A DNA stretch of 64,000 nt from Streptomyces sp. NBC_00442 (GCF_036014195.1 NZ_CP107918.1:7316001-7380000); one strand, 5' to 3'; counted from the stretch's first letter, positions 8,257 to 16,297 are shown. Program-made: numbers and translations. Notes: generated from the letters alone by a model not told the origin.

Positions 8257-8627
8257 GCTGGCTGCTCGTGGTGGCGGGGGCGATGATCGGTGCCCCCCTG
8301 CGATTCCTCACCGACCGCGCGGTGCAGAAGAGGCACGACGGCGTCTTCCCCTGGGGCACGCTGATCGTCAACGCAGCCGGCTGCCTCATCCTCGGGGTGC
8401 TCACCGGCGCGGTCACCGCGGGCGCCGCGTCCTCGCAGGTGAACCTGTTCGTCGGCACCGGCCTCTGCGGGGCCCTGAGCACGTACTCGACGTTCTCCTA
8501 CGAAACGCTCCGGCTCGCCGAGACCGGGGCCACGTTCCACGCCGCGGCGAACGTCGTGGTCAGCGTGGCCGCCGGGCTCGGCGCGGTGTTCCTGGGCGTG
8601 GCGCTCGCCCACGCCCTGTGGAGCTGA
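8253..8627 (+). CDS. crcB: CrcB/FluC fluoride channel, second subunit of a pair
   Basis: A 124-residue minimal Fluc subunit with four TM segments. Motifs are [31 protein letters not shown] (conserved Asn) and [17 protein letters not shown]. It is start-stop coupled to the preceding crcB by ATGA at 8253-8256. Paired crcB genes are common in actinobacteria and give an antiparallel heterodimer in which each subunit has a fixed orientation. Role: passive export of toxic fluoride from the cytoplasm. Confidence 0.93.
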   Translation: MSWLLVVAGAMIGAPLRFLTDRAVQKRHDGVFPWGTLIVNAAGCLILGVLTGAVTAGAASSQVNLFVGTGLCGALSTYSTFSYETLRLAETGATFHAAANVVVSVAAGLGAVFLGVALAHALWS

Positions 8628-8702
8628 GCGCCGCCGACGGGGCGGATCGGGGCCGAGGCGCACCGGACCGTGCCCGCCACGCAACCGATCCCGACCCTGT
8701 AG

Positions 8703-8722
8703 CGTCTACGAGCCTGTAGACG
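8703..8722. promoter_or_regulatory. Inverted repeat CGTCTAC-N6-GTAGACG upstream of PAP2 gene
   Basis: Perfect 7-bp arms (8703-8709 and 8716-8722) around GAGCCT, about 110 nt before the PAP2 start and 75 nt after the crcB stop. A CCTGTAG direct repeat overlaps it. The geometry suits a dimeric repressor, and the CTAC/GTAG half-sites recall BlaI/CopY-type operators. It could instead be a weak terminator for crcB, but the stem is short and GC-moderate. Confidence 0.45.
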
Positions 8723-8829
8723 TTCATGTCCCGCACGCCGGGCCGTCACGTGCAGGACCCCTCCTCGGCCTGCCCCGTGTCCGGCCGGGCGCGTCGTGCC
8801 CCCACCGAACCTCCGGAGAAGCGCATCCC

Positions 8830-9447
8830 ATGACGAGTCCCACCTCCACGACGTCGGCCCTGGACGGGGCGTCCATCGACGGTGGCCTGTACGGCGACAT
8901 CACCGACTTCGCCCGGCACACGCACTGGCTGAACGGTCCCGTGTTCGCCTACACCAGTTACGGCGTCGCCCTGTTCGCGGTGTTCATGCTCGTCGGCTGG
9001 TGGATCGCCCGGCGCAAGGAAGCCCCGGTGATGGCGGCGGCACTGGCCGCGCCGGTCGCGATGGTGCTCGCGTACGGGGTCAACGACGCGGTCAAGTCGG
9101 TGTTCACGGAGCCGCGCCCCTGCCGGGCGCTTCCGCACGACTTCCTGATCGAGAAGTGCCCGCCGCTGGACGACTACGCCTTCCCCAGCAACCACACCAC
9201 GGTCGTGGCGGCGGCGGCGGTCGCCCTGTTCTTCGTGGACCGCCGCCTCGGCGCCGTCGCCACGATGGCCGCACTCGTCATGGGTGCCTCGCGCGTGTAC
9301 GTCGGCGCGCACTATCCGCACGATGTGCTGGTCGCGTTCGTCGTCGGAGGGGTGGTCGCGTTCGTGGTGTCGTGGTCCGCGCGCCGGTACGCGGCTCCGC
9401 TCGTCACCCGGCTCCGAGGCGGCGCCCTGAAGCCGCTGCTGGCCTGA
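8830..9447 (+). CDS. PAP2-family phosphatase (undecaprenyl-pyrophosphatase-like)
   Basis: A 205-residue integral membrane protein with about five TM segments. The three-part phosphatase signature is present: KSVFTEPRPCR (KxxxxxxRP), then PSNHTT (PSGH-like with N for G), then SRVYVGAHYPHDV (SRxxxxxHxxxD). The active site would face outward. The BcrC-type members recycle undecaprenyl pyrophosphate and give bacitracin tolerance, and others act on phosphatidic acid. Start ATG 8830 follows GGAG. It is a single gene with its own promoter region and an inverted repeat upstream. Confidence 0.9.
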   Translation: MTSPTSTTSALDGASIDGGLYGDITDFARHTHWLNGPVFAYTSYGVALFAVFMLVGWWIARRKEAPVMAAALAAPVAMVLAYGVNDAVKSVFTEPRPCRALPHDFLIEKCPPLDDYAFPSNHTTVVAAAAVALFFVDRRLGAVATMAALVMGASRVYVGAHYPHDVLVAFVVGGVVAFVVSWSARRYAAPLVTRLRGGALKPLLA

Positions 9448-9587
9448 AGCGGGCATGTCGAGGGCGGCCCGTCCGCGTCCACGGGAAGCCGGTCGACGGG
9501 GCTGCGACGGAGTCGGCCGGTGCGGGCGGACGTGCACCGGTGTCGCACCGGTGTCCAGAGCGGTCCGGACCCCCTAGGCTCGGCGAC

Positions 9588-10271
9588 GTGCTGAGAATCG
9601 TCGACGAACTCGCCGGACCCGGACCGCTGCGCATCTGCGCCCATGCCCCCGCCGACGGCGATGCGGGGACGGGACTTCGGGTGCTGCTGATCGCCGACGT
9701 CCTTGCCCGCGTCGTCGAACTGCGGGGCCGGGCCGTGCTCGTGGGGTGGACGGGACCGGCCTACTCGGCGGCCGCCACCGGGCTCCGCCCGGCCGACGCC
9801 GAGGGCGATGCGGCGGCGATCGCCGAAGCGCTCGGCGGTCCGCCCGGCGTCCACCTCACCAGCGGCACGTACGAGGGGGCGAGCAGCGCCTGCCTGCGGA
9901 TCGGCGAAGCAGCACTGCCTCCGCTCGACGGTCTCGATCCACTGGCGGTACGCCTGCTCCTGCTCGGCCACGCCTACGAGGAGCCCGTCACGGCCACGGC
10001 CGGCGCGATCGGCGAAGCGGCGGTCACACTGAGCCGGTGGCGGCGCGCCGTGGCGCACTGGGCCGCACGGCCGTCCAAGCCGATCCCCGCCGACCTCAAG
10101 GCCGCGGCACGCGCCGCCCTGGACGGCCGCCTCGACACCGCCGCCGTCCTGCGCCTTCTGGAAGACCTGGAGACGACGGCCGAGGTGCCCGAGGGGGCCA
10201 AGTTCGAGACGTTCTCCCATCTGGACCGGGCGCTCGGCCTCGAACTCGTCCGCGAGGTGGGCACGGTCTGA
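9588..10271 (+). CDS. Compact cysteinyl-tRNA-synthetase/MshC-like protein lacking the catalytic motifs
   Basis: 227 residues from GTG 9588. The N-terminal 45 residues (LRICAHAPADGDAGTGLRVLLIADVLARVVELRG) align by pattern with the opening of class Ia CysRS/MshC (CGPTxYDxxHIGNAR then a helix), but HIGN is replaced by AGTG. The C-terminal 120 residues match the post-KMSKS stretch: DPLAVRLLLLGHAYEEPV, a TLSRWRRAVAHWA helix, DGRLDTAAVL and GAKFETFSHLDRALGLEL. The middle of the catalytic domain, the zinc cysteines and KMSKS are absent. Either it is a decaying duplicate or a remodelled non-catalytic paralogue. The intact reading frame and a GC pattern like its neighbours favour the latter. It converges on the RraA gene. 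Confidence 0.72.
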   Translation: MLRIVDELAGPGPLRICAHAPADGDAGTGLRVLLIADVLARVVELRGRAVLVGWTGPAYSAAATGLRPADAEGDAAAIAEALGGPPGVHLTSGTYEGASSACLRIGEAALPPLDGLDPLAVRLLLLGHAYEEPVTATAGAIGEAAVTLSRWRRAVAHWAARPSKPIPADLKAAARAALDGRLDTAAVLRLLEDLETTAEVPEGAKFETFSHLDRALGLELVREVGTV

Positions 10272-10275
10272 CCCG

Positions 10276-10309
10276 GCGGGCTGCGGGGGGGCTTCCCCCC
10301 TGAACCCGC
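10276..10309. terminator. Bipartite hairpin terminator between convergent genes
   Basis: The inner stem of six G-C pairs (10285-10290 with 10295-10300, loop GCTT) is stacked on an outer GCGGG/CCCGC stem (10276-10280 with 10305-10309). It lies 4 nt after the CysRS-like stop and before the RraA stop, so it can serve both strands. There is no U tract. Confidence 0.7.
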
Positions 10310-10356
10310 GCCGCGTGCACGGTGGTTGAGTGCTGCCCCTCAACCCTGACCGCCCT

Positions 10357-10980
10357 TCAGTCTTCGAATCCGCCTTCGCTCAGGATGACGTCGATGCGGC
10401 TGCGGTGCGCCGCTTCCCACGCGTCGAGCGACTCGTCGGCCTCCTTGGCCAGTTTGCGCCGCGCGTCGACGAGCACCTGCTCCCTGCGGGCGTGCGGCGT
10501 GACCACGACGCCCTCCTCGTCGGCCACCACGACATCGCCCGGACTCACGCGCACTCCGCCGCAGAGCACCGGCACGTTGAGCGGCTCGACGGCCTTCTTG
10601 GCGCCCGGCACGGGAATGACGCCACGGGCGAAGACGGGGAAGCCCAACTCGCGTACCTCTGCGAGATCGCGAATGACTCCGTCGGCCACGAAGGCCGCGA
10701 TGCCCCGGCGTTGGGCGACGGCGCACACGTTTCCGCCGGCGAGCGCGTAGTCCAGGTCGCCCGATTCGACGACGATGACCGAACCGGGCTCGGCGCGGTG
10801 AATGGCCGCGTGCAGCATGAGGTTGTCACCCGCAGGACACCGAACGGTGAATGCGGGACCGGCGACCCGCGGAACCGGTGACCACAAAGGGCGAATTCCG
10901 ATATCCATGACCTGCTTGCGCCCGAGGAGATCGGCGAGCGTGGTCGGCGGAATGTTCTTGAATTCAGCGATGTCGTTCAT
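10357..10980 (-). CDS. RraA/HMG-CHA aldolase family protein
   Basis: 207 residues from ATG 10980, behind AAGGAAG. It shows LADLLGRKQVMDIGIRPL, then the central GNVCAVAQRRGIAAFVADGVIRDLAEV, where G-x20-R-D is the conserved site binding Mg2+ and the pyruvate moiety in class II HMG/CHA aldolases. It then shows GDVVVADEEGVVVTP, the signature of the RraA/MenG-like fold. Such proteins cleave 4-hydroxy-4-methyl-2-oxoglutarate-type substrates, decarboxylate oxaloacetate, or (in E. coli RraA) bind RNase E. The original MenG name is a misannotation. The gene stands alone with an unusually long upstream region. Confidence 0.85.
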   Translation of the reverse strand: MNDIAEFKNIPPTTLADLLGRKQVMDIGIRPLWSPVPRVAGPAFTVRCPAGDNLMLHAAIHRAEPGSVIVVESGDLDYALAGGNVCAVAQRRGIAAFVADGVIRDLAEVRELGFPVFARGVIPVPGAKKAVEPLNVPVLCGGVRVSPGDVVVADEEGVVVTPHARREQVLVDARRKLAKEADESLDAWEAAHRSRIDVILSEGGFED

Positions 10981-11631
10981 GTTCTTCCTTGGTCGGGGCG
11001 CGAGTTGTGCGGGACAAGCCAACGGCGGTGACCCTGCGGCGCCGAATTGCCCATGGTCTCAGGCCGTCTGATCCGCCGCCAGGACCCTTCCCCCGTGTGA
11101 GGGGGTCCGTGACGGCATGCGGTGTGGTGCGGGGCGCGGTGCTCCAGAAGGCGGGAAGGCGGGGGTAGGAGACGTCTGGCCCTCCCTGGCCATGGCCACC
11201 ACCGAGTCCGCGCAGACCTAGCGCAGACCTCGCGCAGACCTCGCGCAGAGATCGTCGGAGCGAAGCCCCCCCACCCTCCCTCGGTCGGCTGCGCACACAA
11301 AAGTCCCTAGTGTCCGAAATGGAGCATTATGGGATTTACCGTCGCGCGCCGAGAAATGTCCATATTGGGACTAATGGGTGGGCCTCGCCGCTTTTGCTAA
11401 TACGGCGTTCGGTTCCCGGATGGCCGAGTGAATTGGGTCACTCGCCCGACGGGCTGTCAGGAAAGCTCCCCAGGGTCATTCGGGTTCATTTTCAAGAGAG
11501 TTGACGGATTCGGCGGGGGTGTCCCAGGGGCATGGATTTCCGTGGATCAATATTCCGGATCATGCGCAATGAATTCTGGCCTTGTTTCCGCTCGGCCCCT
11601 TCGTTTACGTTCACCGTCAATCCGGATGGAA
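10981..11631. other. 650-nt non-coding region between divergent rraA-like gene and riboswitch
   Basis: No credible gene is seen. It holds a short C5/G5 hairpin (11090-11105) and a four-copy 11-bp tandem repeat at 11210-11253. It also holds an AT-richer block (about 11295-11420) with an inverted repeat GTCC-N6-GGAC at 11358-11371 and AAGTCCC at 11301. A second AT-rich block at about 11470-11600 probably contains the promoter of the riboswitch-led transcript. Short open frames here have no family resemblance and poor codon usage. Confidence 0.6.
11210..11253. repeat. Tandem 11-bp repeat, four units
   Basis: Units GCGCAGACCTA, GCGCAGACCTC, GCGCAGACCTC and GCGCAGAGATC are perfectly contiguous (11210, 11221, 11232, 11243). 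The last has three changes. The period equals one helical turn, so all copies present the same DNA face. It is upstream of the RraA-like gene (230 nt) and outside any gene. Confidence 0.8.
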
Positions 11632-11800
11632 CGCCGAATCCTGCCACCGTCCGGTACCTCCCAGACACGTAGGGCAGGAGCGGGGGACCCAGGTAAGCCG
11701 CCGGTCCGGATTTCCGGAACGGCTGGGGTGAAGTCGCGTGCATCGCGGCCGGACATCTCCCGTCCGAACCCGACAGCTCACCTCGCAGGCGACGGAGAGG
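11632..11800 (+). promoter_or_regulatory. ydaO-yuaA (c-di-AMP) riboswitch
   Basis: The leader carries the ordered conserved blocks of the c-di-AMP riboswitch: GGAGCGGGGGACCCAGGT (11678-11695), GGGGTGAAG (11725-11733), and near the 3' end CCGAACCCGACAGCTCACCT (11764-11783) followed by CGCAGGCG (11784-11791). The 5' strand CCGAATCCTGCC pairs with GGCAGG to close an arm. The 3' edge abuts the Shine-Dalgarno (GGAGAGG, 11794-11800) of the hydrolase gene. In actinobacteria this class turns off cell-wall hydrolase genes when c-di-AMP is high. The assignment is by motif order and spacing. A covariance-model hit would settle the exact ends. Confidence 0.93.
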
Positions 11801-11808
11801 AAAAAACC

Positions 11809-12591
11809 ATGCCTGCAAAGGGCAAGCACCGCCGCCCCAAGTCCCGCTCGTTCAGCCGGGGCCTCGCCGTCGCCGGTACGGGCGGCGCCGTACTCGCCAT
11901 GCCGGTGATCGGCGCGACCACGGCCGCCGCCGCGCCCGCGTCGGTCCACACCGCCACGGTGGCGAGCGTCGCCGCGGCCGCCAAGTCGGTCACGGCGGTG
12001 AAGGCGGCTCCCCTGAGCTACGACGTCGTCTCGGGCGACTCGCTCTCCCGGATCGCCGACGCCCTCAAGGTGAGCGGTGGCTGGAAGCAGCTGTACCAGG
12101 ACAACCGGAGCGTCATCGGCAGCAACCCCGCCGTGATCCGCCCCGGCATCAGGCTCACCGTCGGTGGCCCGGCCCCGGCCGCCGCCACGACCGCGCGCGA
12201 CGCCTCGGCCGACCGGGCCGACCGCTCCGCGCGCCCGGCCACCCTCACCACGGCGAGCACGGCCTCCTACACCAACAACCTCGACGGCTGGATCAAGCAG
12301 TCGCTCGCCATCATGGCCCAGCAGGGCATCCCCGGCACCTACGACGGCATCTACCGCAACGTCATGCGGGAGTCCTCGGGCAACCCCATGGCGATCAACA
12401 ACTGGGACTCCAACGCGGTGGCCGGAACCCCCTCCAAGGGACTCCTCCAGGTCATCCAGCCCACGTTCACCGCCTTCCACGTGCCCGGCACCTCCACGGA
12501 CCTCTACGACCCGATCGCCAACATCACCGCGGCGTGCAACTACGCCGCCAAGACCTACGGCTCGATCGACAACGTCTTCGGCGCCTACTGA
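11809..12591 (+). CDS. Secreted LysM and transglycosylase-SLT cell-wall hydrolase
   Basis: 260 residues from ATG 11809 with GGAGAGG 8 nt upstream. A basic N-terminus and hydrophobic stretch (RGLAVAGTGGAVLAMPVIGATTAAAA) form the export signal. A LysM domain at about 68-115 (YDVVSGDSLSRIADALKVSGGWKQLY) binds peptidoglycan. The C-terminal domain (about 145-260) is a lytic-transglycosylase-like fold with catalytic Glu in VMRESSGNPMAINNWDSNA and SKGLLQVIQPTFTAFH. It would cleave glycan strands during growth, germination or septation. The c-di-AMP riboswitch just upstream ties expression to the c-di-AMP signal. A strong hairpin follows the stop. Confidence 0.94.
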   Translation: MPAKGKHRRPKSRSFSRGLAVAGTGGAVLAMPVIGATTAAAAPASVHTATVASVAAAAKSVTAVKAAPLSYDVVSGDSLSRIADALKVSGGWKQLYQDNRSVIGSNPAVIRPGIRLTVGGPAPAAATTARDASADRADRSARPATLTTASTASYTNNLDGWIKQSLAIMAQQGIPGTYDGIYRNVMRESSGNPMAINNWDSNAVAGTPSKGLLQVIQPTFTAFHVPGTSTDLYDPIANITAACNYAAKTYGSIDNVFGAY

Positions 12592-12619
12592 GCCCGCTGC
12601 CGCGGACCGAACACGCAAG

Positions 12620-12659
12620 ACGGCCGGACGCCCTCGACGTGAGGAGGGCGTCCGGCCGT
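12620..12659. terminator. Perfect 16-bp hairpin terminator after the LysM hydrolase
   Basis: Arms 12620-12635 and 12644-12659 are fully complementary, with an 8-nt loop. It begins 28 nt after the stop codon. There is no U tract, as is usual for Streptomyces terminators. Confidence 0.88.
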
Positions 12660-12847
12660 ACCGTCGGGCCTCCGCGCGGCGGCGGCGCAACTTCGGTTCA
12701 CCCGCCGGGATGAACAATCTCAAGGCTGCACGTTTCTGCAGGCGTGCTTGTTCCTAGGGTGGTAAGGCGTCACCCGGACCACGGTGACTGCCCGATTACC
12801 GTGCCCCCCCGCACCCCCCGGGGGCCCTTGCTGGACCGGGAGCTGCC

Positions 12848-13291
12848 ATGGGAACCACCGCTCGGCCGTCCGTCTCGGCCCCCGTGCCGCTCCCGCCCGG
12901 CCTGCTTCCGGAGCGGTGCCGCCACGCCCGTACCCATCTGGTCCGGGGAGTCACGGTCGTCGAGGTCCACGGCACCGTCGACCTGGCCAGCGCCCCCGAC
13001 GTACGGGTGCATCTCGACGCGGCCACCCAGCCGCCCGGCGCCCGCGTGGTCGTGGACCTGCGGCCCGTGGAATTCTTCGACTGTGCCGTCCTCACGCTGC
13101 TCTTCCGGGCGCACCGCAGGATCCGGGAGCGCGGCGGCCGGCTCGGCGTGGTGTGCGTACGGCCATGGCATCTGCGGGTGCTCGCCGCGGGTGGGCTCGA
13201 CGCGCTGGTCCGTCCGGTCGCGACGGTCGAGGAGGCGGCGCTCACCGCGCCGTTCGCACCGCCCCCGGAGACCGACATCAATCACCGCTGA
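12848..13291 (+). CDS. STAS-domain anti-sigma-factor-antagonist-like protein without the phosphorylatable serine
   Basis: 147 residues. The STAS core is readable: VRGVTVVEVHGTVDLASAPDVRVHL, then VVVDLRPVEFFDCAVLTLLFRAHRRIRERGGRLGVVC. In SpoIIAA-type proteins the phosphorylated residue lies in a D-x-S-G-L or D-C-S-G-L motif. Here it reads DCAVL, so the serine is replaced by alanine and kinase control through that residue is not possible. It may act as a constitutive antagonist or bind another partner. The start is ATG 12848. No kinase or sigma gene is adjacent. Confidence 0.85.
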   Translation: MGTTARPSVSAPVPLPPGLLPERCRHARTHLVRGVTVVEVHGTVDLASAPDVRVHLDAATQPPGARVVVDLRPVEFFDCAVLTLLFRAHRRIRERGGRLGVVCVRPWHLRVLAAGGLDALVRPVATVEEAALTAPFAPPPETDINHR

Positions 13292-13459
13292 GGCGAATCC
13301 AGTTGGACGGGTCCGTGGCGCGGTGACGCTCTTCGCCCATCACACCGCGAGCGCCCCGTCGGTGCCCCTGCGGCTGCCCTTCCGTACCTTCACCGGCGTA
13401 CCCCCACGGTGATATGCACGTACGGCCGGACATCGCGTCCCACCACCAAAGGGGTTCAC

Positions 13460-15658
13460 GTGCACGCCCAGGACAGCCAGCAGGGCCGATCCGCCACGCC
13501 CGGCGGGCCCGTGCCGCGGGCGGGTGAGCGCGACGAGGCGGCACTACGGGGACCTGGCGGGGCGGCCGCGGGGTTCAGCCCCGCGCAGGTGCTCGCCCTC
13601 CAGCGGTCCGCCGGGAACGCCGCGGTGGCCGGACTTGTCGCCCAGCGTGCCGCGGCCGTGCGGTCCTCCGGCCACGATGTGCAGCGCTCCTCCGTCCACG
13701 ACGTGCTGCGCGGGTCCGGTCAACCCCTGGCTTCGGAGGTGCGCGCCGACATGGAGAGCAGGCTCGGCGCCGACTTCGCGGACGTCCGGGTGCACAACGA
13801 CGTCGCGGCGCAGCGCTCGGCGGCCGAGATCGGCGCCCGTGCCTACACCTCCGGAAGCCATGTCGTGGTGGGCCGGGGTGGTGCCGACCGCCATACCCTC
13901 GCCCACGAGCTCACCCATGTCATCCAGCAGCGCCAAGGACCCGTGGCCGGCACCGACACGGGCGGGGGCCTGAGCATGTCGGACCCTTCGGACGCCTTCG
14001 AGCGGGCGGCGGAGGCGAACGCCACGCGCGCGCTGTCCGAGCCCGCGGCCGGTGCCGAGGCGACGGCCGACCCGGTACAGCGGGCATGTGACGGGGCGTC
14101 GCACCCGCACCCGGCGGGCCCCGCCGTCGTACAGCGGGCCGTGGGATTCGAGTTCGAGGCACAGTGGAACGTCCGGCGGGTGGCCGATCCCGTGGCCGAC
14201 ACCGCGACCCATGAGCAACGGACCGCGGACAGGGAGCGGTTGCTCGATGCCAAGCTCCTCGCCCTGGCGATCAAACCCGAGGCGAAGCAACTCACCGACG
14301 AGGAGAAGGCGGAGTCGCCCGAGGCCCTCAGGGCGCGCTGGTTCGACGGGGCGTTCCTCACCGAGGCCGGTGAACGCCGCCTGGAGCAGACCGAGTTCAG
14401 GCGGGGCACCGCGCAGCGGGCGGCGTCCGAGATGAGCCTGATGATCTCCAGCCAGATTCCCGAGGCGCCCCTGCTCGGTGAGAACCTCGGCAAGGGGCGC
14501 GGGCCCGAGGGCGTGGTGGTGCGGGGCACCAAGTACGACCTGACCGCCGACGCCAGTCCCTCGGGCGGCTCTAACCTGGAGTGGGTGACCGACCCGTTGG
14601 ACACGGTGGCCGAGGTCGGTTCCGTGCTCGACGGCATCACCGGCATGACCCGCTACCTCAACGGGCGTCAGAAGGACTCCTTCATCCCGTCGGAGGACGT
14701 CACGGCGGGAGGCGGCACCCCCGAGCCGCACCTGCGCATCTACCCCTTCCGCGGGGCGCTCTCGTTCGCCCCGCAGACCACCGCCGGGATGCGCCTCGAC
14801 CGGCTGCCGGACCTGATCGGCTATCTGGCCGACAAGGAGGAGAAGCCGAAGTCCAAGTCCCTGGGCGGCGTGTTGAACAGCGTGCACGGGAAACTCACCC
14901 ACGCCGGTGAGCGGCGTACGCAGGCACGCCGTGACCTCTTCGGCGGCGGGTTCGGTGCGCTGCCCGCGGCCAAGTCGGGAGCGGAGCGGGCGGTGGGGGA
15001 GTTCGGCGCGTCCCCTCCCGAGGGGCTCTCCCTGTCGAAGGGCGACATCGGCAGCCTGACGGGTCTGGTCATGCATCTCGGCGCCTACGTGCTGGAGGGC
15101 GAGGAGATGAAGGCGGGTGCCAACGCCAAGTCGATCGCGGGCGGCCTCATGGCCCGCACCGACTTCGCCCACACCTTCGGACTGCTGCCGCGTCCCGTGC
15201 AGGAGTACTTCCGCGCGCACCCCGATGGGTTCGCCGATCTGGTCCTGACCGCCGTCGACCGCGAGGGGAACAGGCCGCTGTTCGGGGCGCCGGTGGAGCG
15301 CGGCCTGGCGAACGACCGCACCCGGACGGCGATCGCGCTCACCCGGTCGAAGTGGCTCCGGACGGTGGCCCTCGGGCACGACCTCCTGAAGAACACCGAG
15401 CACCTGACTCCCGAGCAGCGGGACATGGCCGACGACGAGCCGGGAACGCAAGCCGTCCACAAGTCGCTCGGCGCGCTGGGCGACCAGGACAACAGCGTCA
15501 CCGTGAAGAAGCAGGAGATCCAGCTGATGGTGGCCGAGCTGCGCCGCATGGAGGAGCGGGTCCCGGCCGAGAAACTGAAGCCCCTGGCCGTGGCCGCTTT
15601 CAAGTTGATCGAGCAGCTCAACCAAGGAAAGGACCTCAAGTACGCGAAGCGGGAGTAA
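13460..15658 (+). CDS. DUF4157-domain protein with large uncharacterised C-terminus (candidate injection-system or polymorphic-toxin cargo)
   Basis: 732 residues from GTG 13460, preceded by AAAGGGG. Residues 40-62 hold FSPAQVLALQRSAGNAAVAG, a short motif recurrent before DUF4157 domains. Residues 85-160 are DUF4157, with SRLGADFADVRVHNDVAAQRSA and the zinc-protease-like H149-E-L-T-H153. Several VQR tripeptides punctuate the linker. The 500-residue C-terminus begins with VGFEFEAQW (229-) and includes SNLEWVTDPLDT and FAPQTTAGMRLDRLPDLI. These loosely recall the GxExE and histidine/strand pattern of amidoligase-type domains, but this is speculative. There is no signal peptide. DUF4157 is known to be enriched in cargo of extracellular contractile injection systems. 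No sheath genes or immunity gene adjoin it here. Confidence 0.82.
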   Translation: MHAQDSQQGRSATPGGPVPRAGERDEAALRGPGGAAAGFSPAQVLALQRSAGNAAVAGLVAQRAAAVRSSGHDVQRSSVHDVLRGSGQPLASEVRADMESRLGADFADVRVHNDVAAQRSAAEIGARAYTSGSHVVVGRGGADRHTLAHELTHVIQQRQGPVAGTDTGGGLSMSDPSDAFERAAEANATRALSEPAAGAEATADPVQRACDGASHPHPAGPAVVQRAVGFEFEAQWNVRRVADPVADTATHEQRTADRERLLDAKLLALAIKPEAKQLTDEEKAESPEALRARWFDGAFLTEAGERRLEQTEFRRGTAQRAASEMSLMISSQIPEAPLLGENLGKGRGPEGVVVRGTKYDLTADASPSGGSNLEWVTDPLDTVAEVGSVLDGITGMTRYLNGRQKDSFIPSEDVTAGGGTPEPHLRIYPFRGALSFAPQTTAGMRLDRLPDLIGYLADKEEKPKSKSLGGVLNSVHGKLTHAGERRTQARRDLFGGGFGALPAAKSGAERAVGEFGASPPEGLSLSKGDIGSLTGLVMHLGAYVLEGEEMKAGANAKSIAGGLMARTDFAHTFGLLPRPVQEYFRAHPDGFADLVLTAVDREGNRPLFGAPVERGLANDRTRTAIALTRSKWLRTVALGHDLLKNTEHLTPEQRDMADDEPGTQAVHKSLGALGDQDNSVTVKKQEIQLMVAELRRMEERVPAEKLKPLAVAAFKLIEQLNQGKDLKYAKRE

Positions 15659-15700
15659 GGCGTAAGGGCGTGCGCCACGGGGCGGCGTATCGTTTCGCGC

Positions 15701-16297
15701 GTGACTGCGAAGCGAAAGATCATCTTTGCCATGTCGGTCTCGCTCGACGGCTATTTCGAGGGGCCGGAACGACAGATCGACTGGCACCAGGTCGACGATG
15801 AACTGCACCAGCACTTCAACGACGAACTCCGCACCATGGGCGCCTTCCTGGAAGGCCGGGTCACGCACGAGCTCATGGCGCAGTTCTGGCCCACGGCCGA
15901 CGCCGACCCGTCGGCTCCCGCGCCGGTGGCCGAATTCGCCGGGATCTGGCGGGAGATGCCGAAATTCGTGTTCTCGCGCACTCTCCAAGAGGCGGACTGG
16001 AACACCGTCGTCAAGCGTGAGGTCGTCGTGGAAGAGATCGAGGCGCTCACGGCGGAACCGGGCGGAGACCTCGCGCTGGGCGGCGCCGAGCTCGCGGCGG
16101 CCTTCCGGCGCCACGACCTCATCGACGAGTACCGCCTCTACGTCCACCCGGTCCTGCTCGGTGCGGGCAGGCCTCTGTTCGGCCCCGGGGATGCGGCCGC
16201 GGCCGGCGGCCCCCGCGAGCTGCGCCTCGTCGAGACCCGGACCTTCGGGAACGGCGTCGTGCTGCTGCGTCACCGACGGGCCCGGAACGCGGCGTGA
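15701..16297 (+). CDS. Dihydrofolate-reductase/RibD C-terminal family protein
   Basis: 198 residues from GTG 15701. It begins with KIIFAMSVSLDGYFEGPERQIDW, the standard opening of the RibD C-terminal reductase family. It continues with GAFLEGRVTHELM and ends with GGAELAAAFRRHDLIDEYRLYVHPVLLGAGRPLF, the NADPH-binding and dimer region. It is about 20 residues longer than typical single-domain members. It would be an NADPH-dependent reductase of unknown pteridine- or pyrimidine-like substrate. It lies 40 nt before the cytosine deaminase gene on the same strand, and the two could be one transcript. Confidence 0.9.
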   Translation: MTAKRKIIFAMSVSLDGYFEGPERQIDWHQVDDELHQHFNDELRTMGAFLEGRVTHELMAQFWPTADADPSAPAPVAEFAGIWREMPKFVFSRTLQEADWNTVVKREVVVEEIEALTAEPGGDLALGGAELAAAFRRHDLIDEYRLYVHPVLLGAGRPLFGPGDAAAAGGPRELRLVETRTFGNGVVLLRHRRARNAA

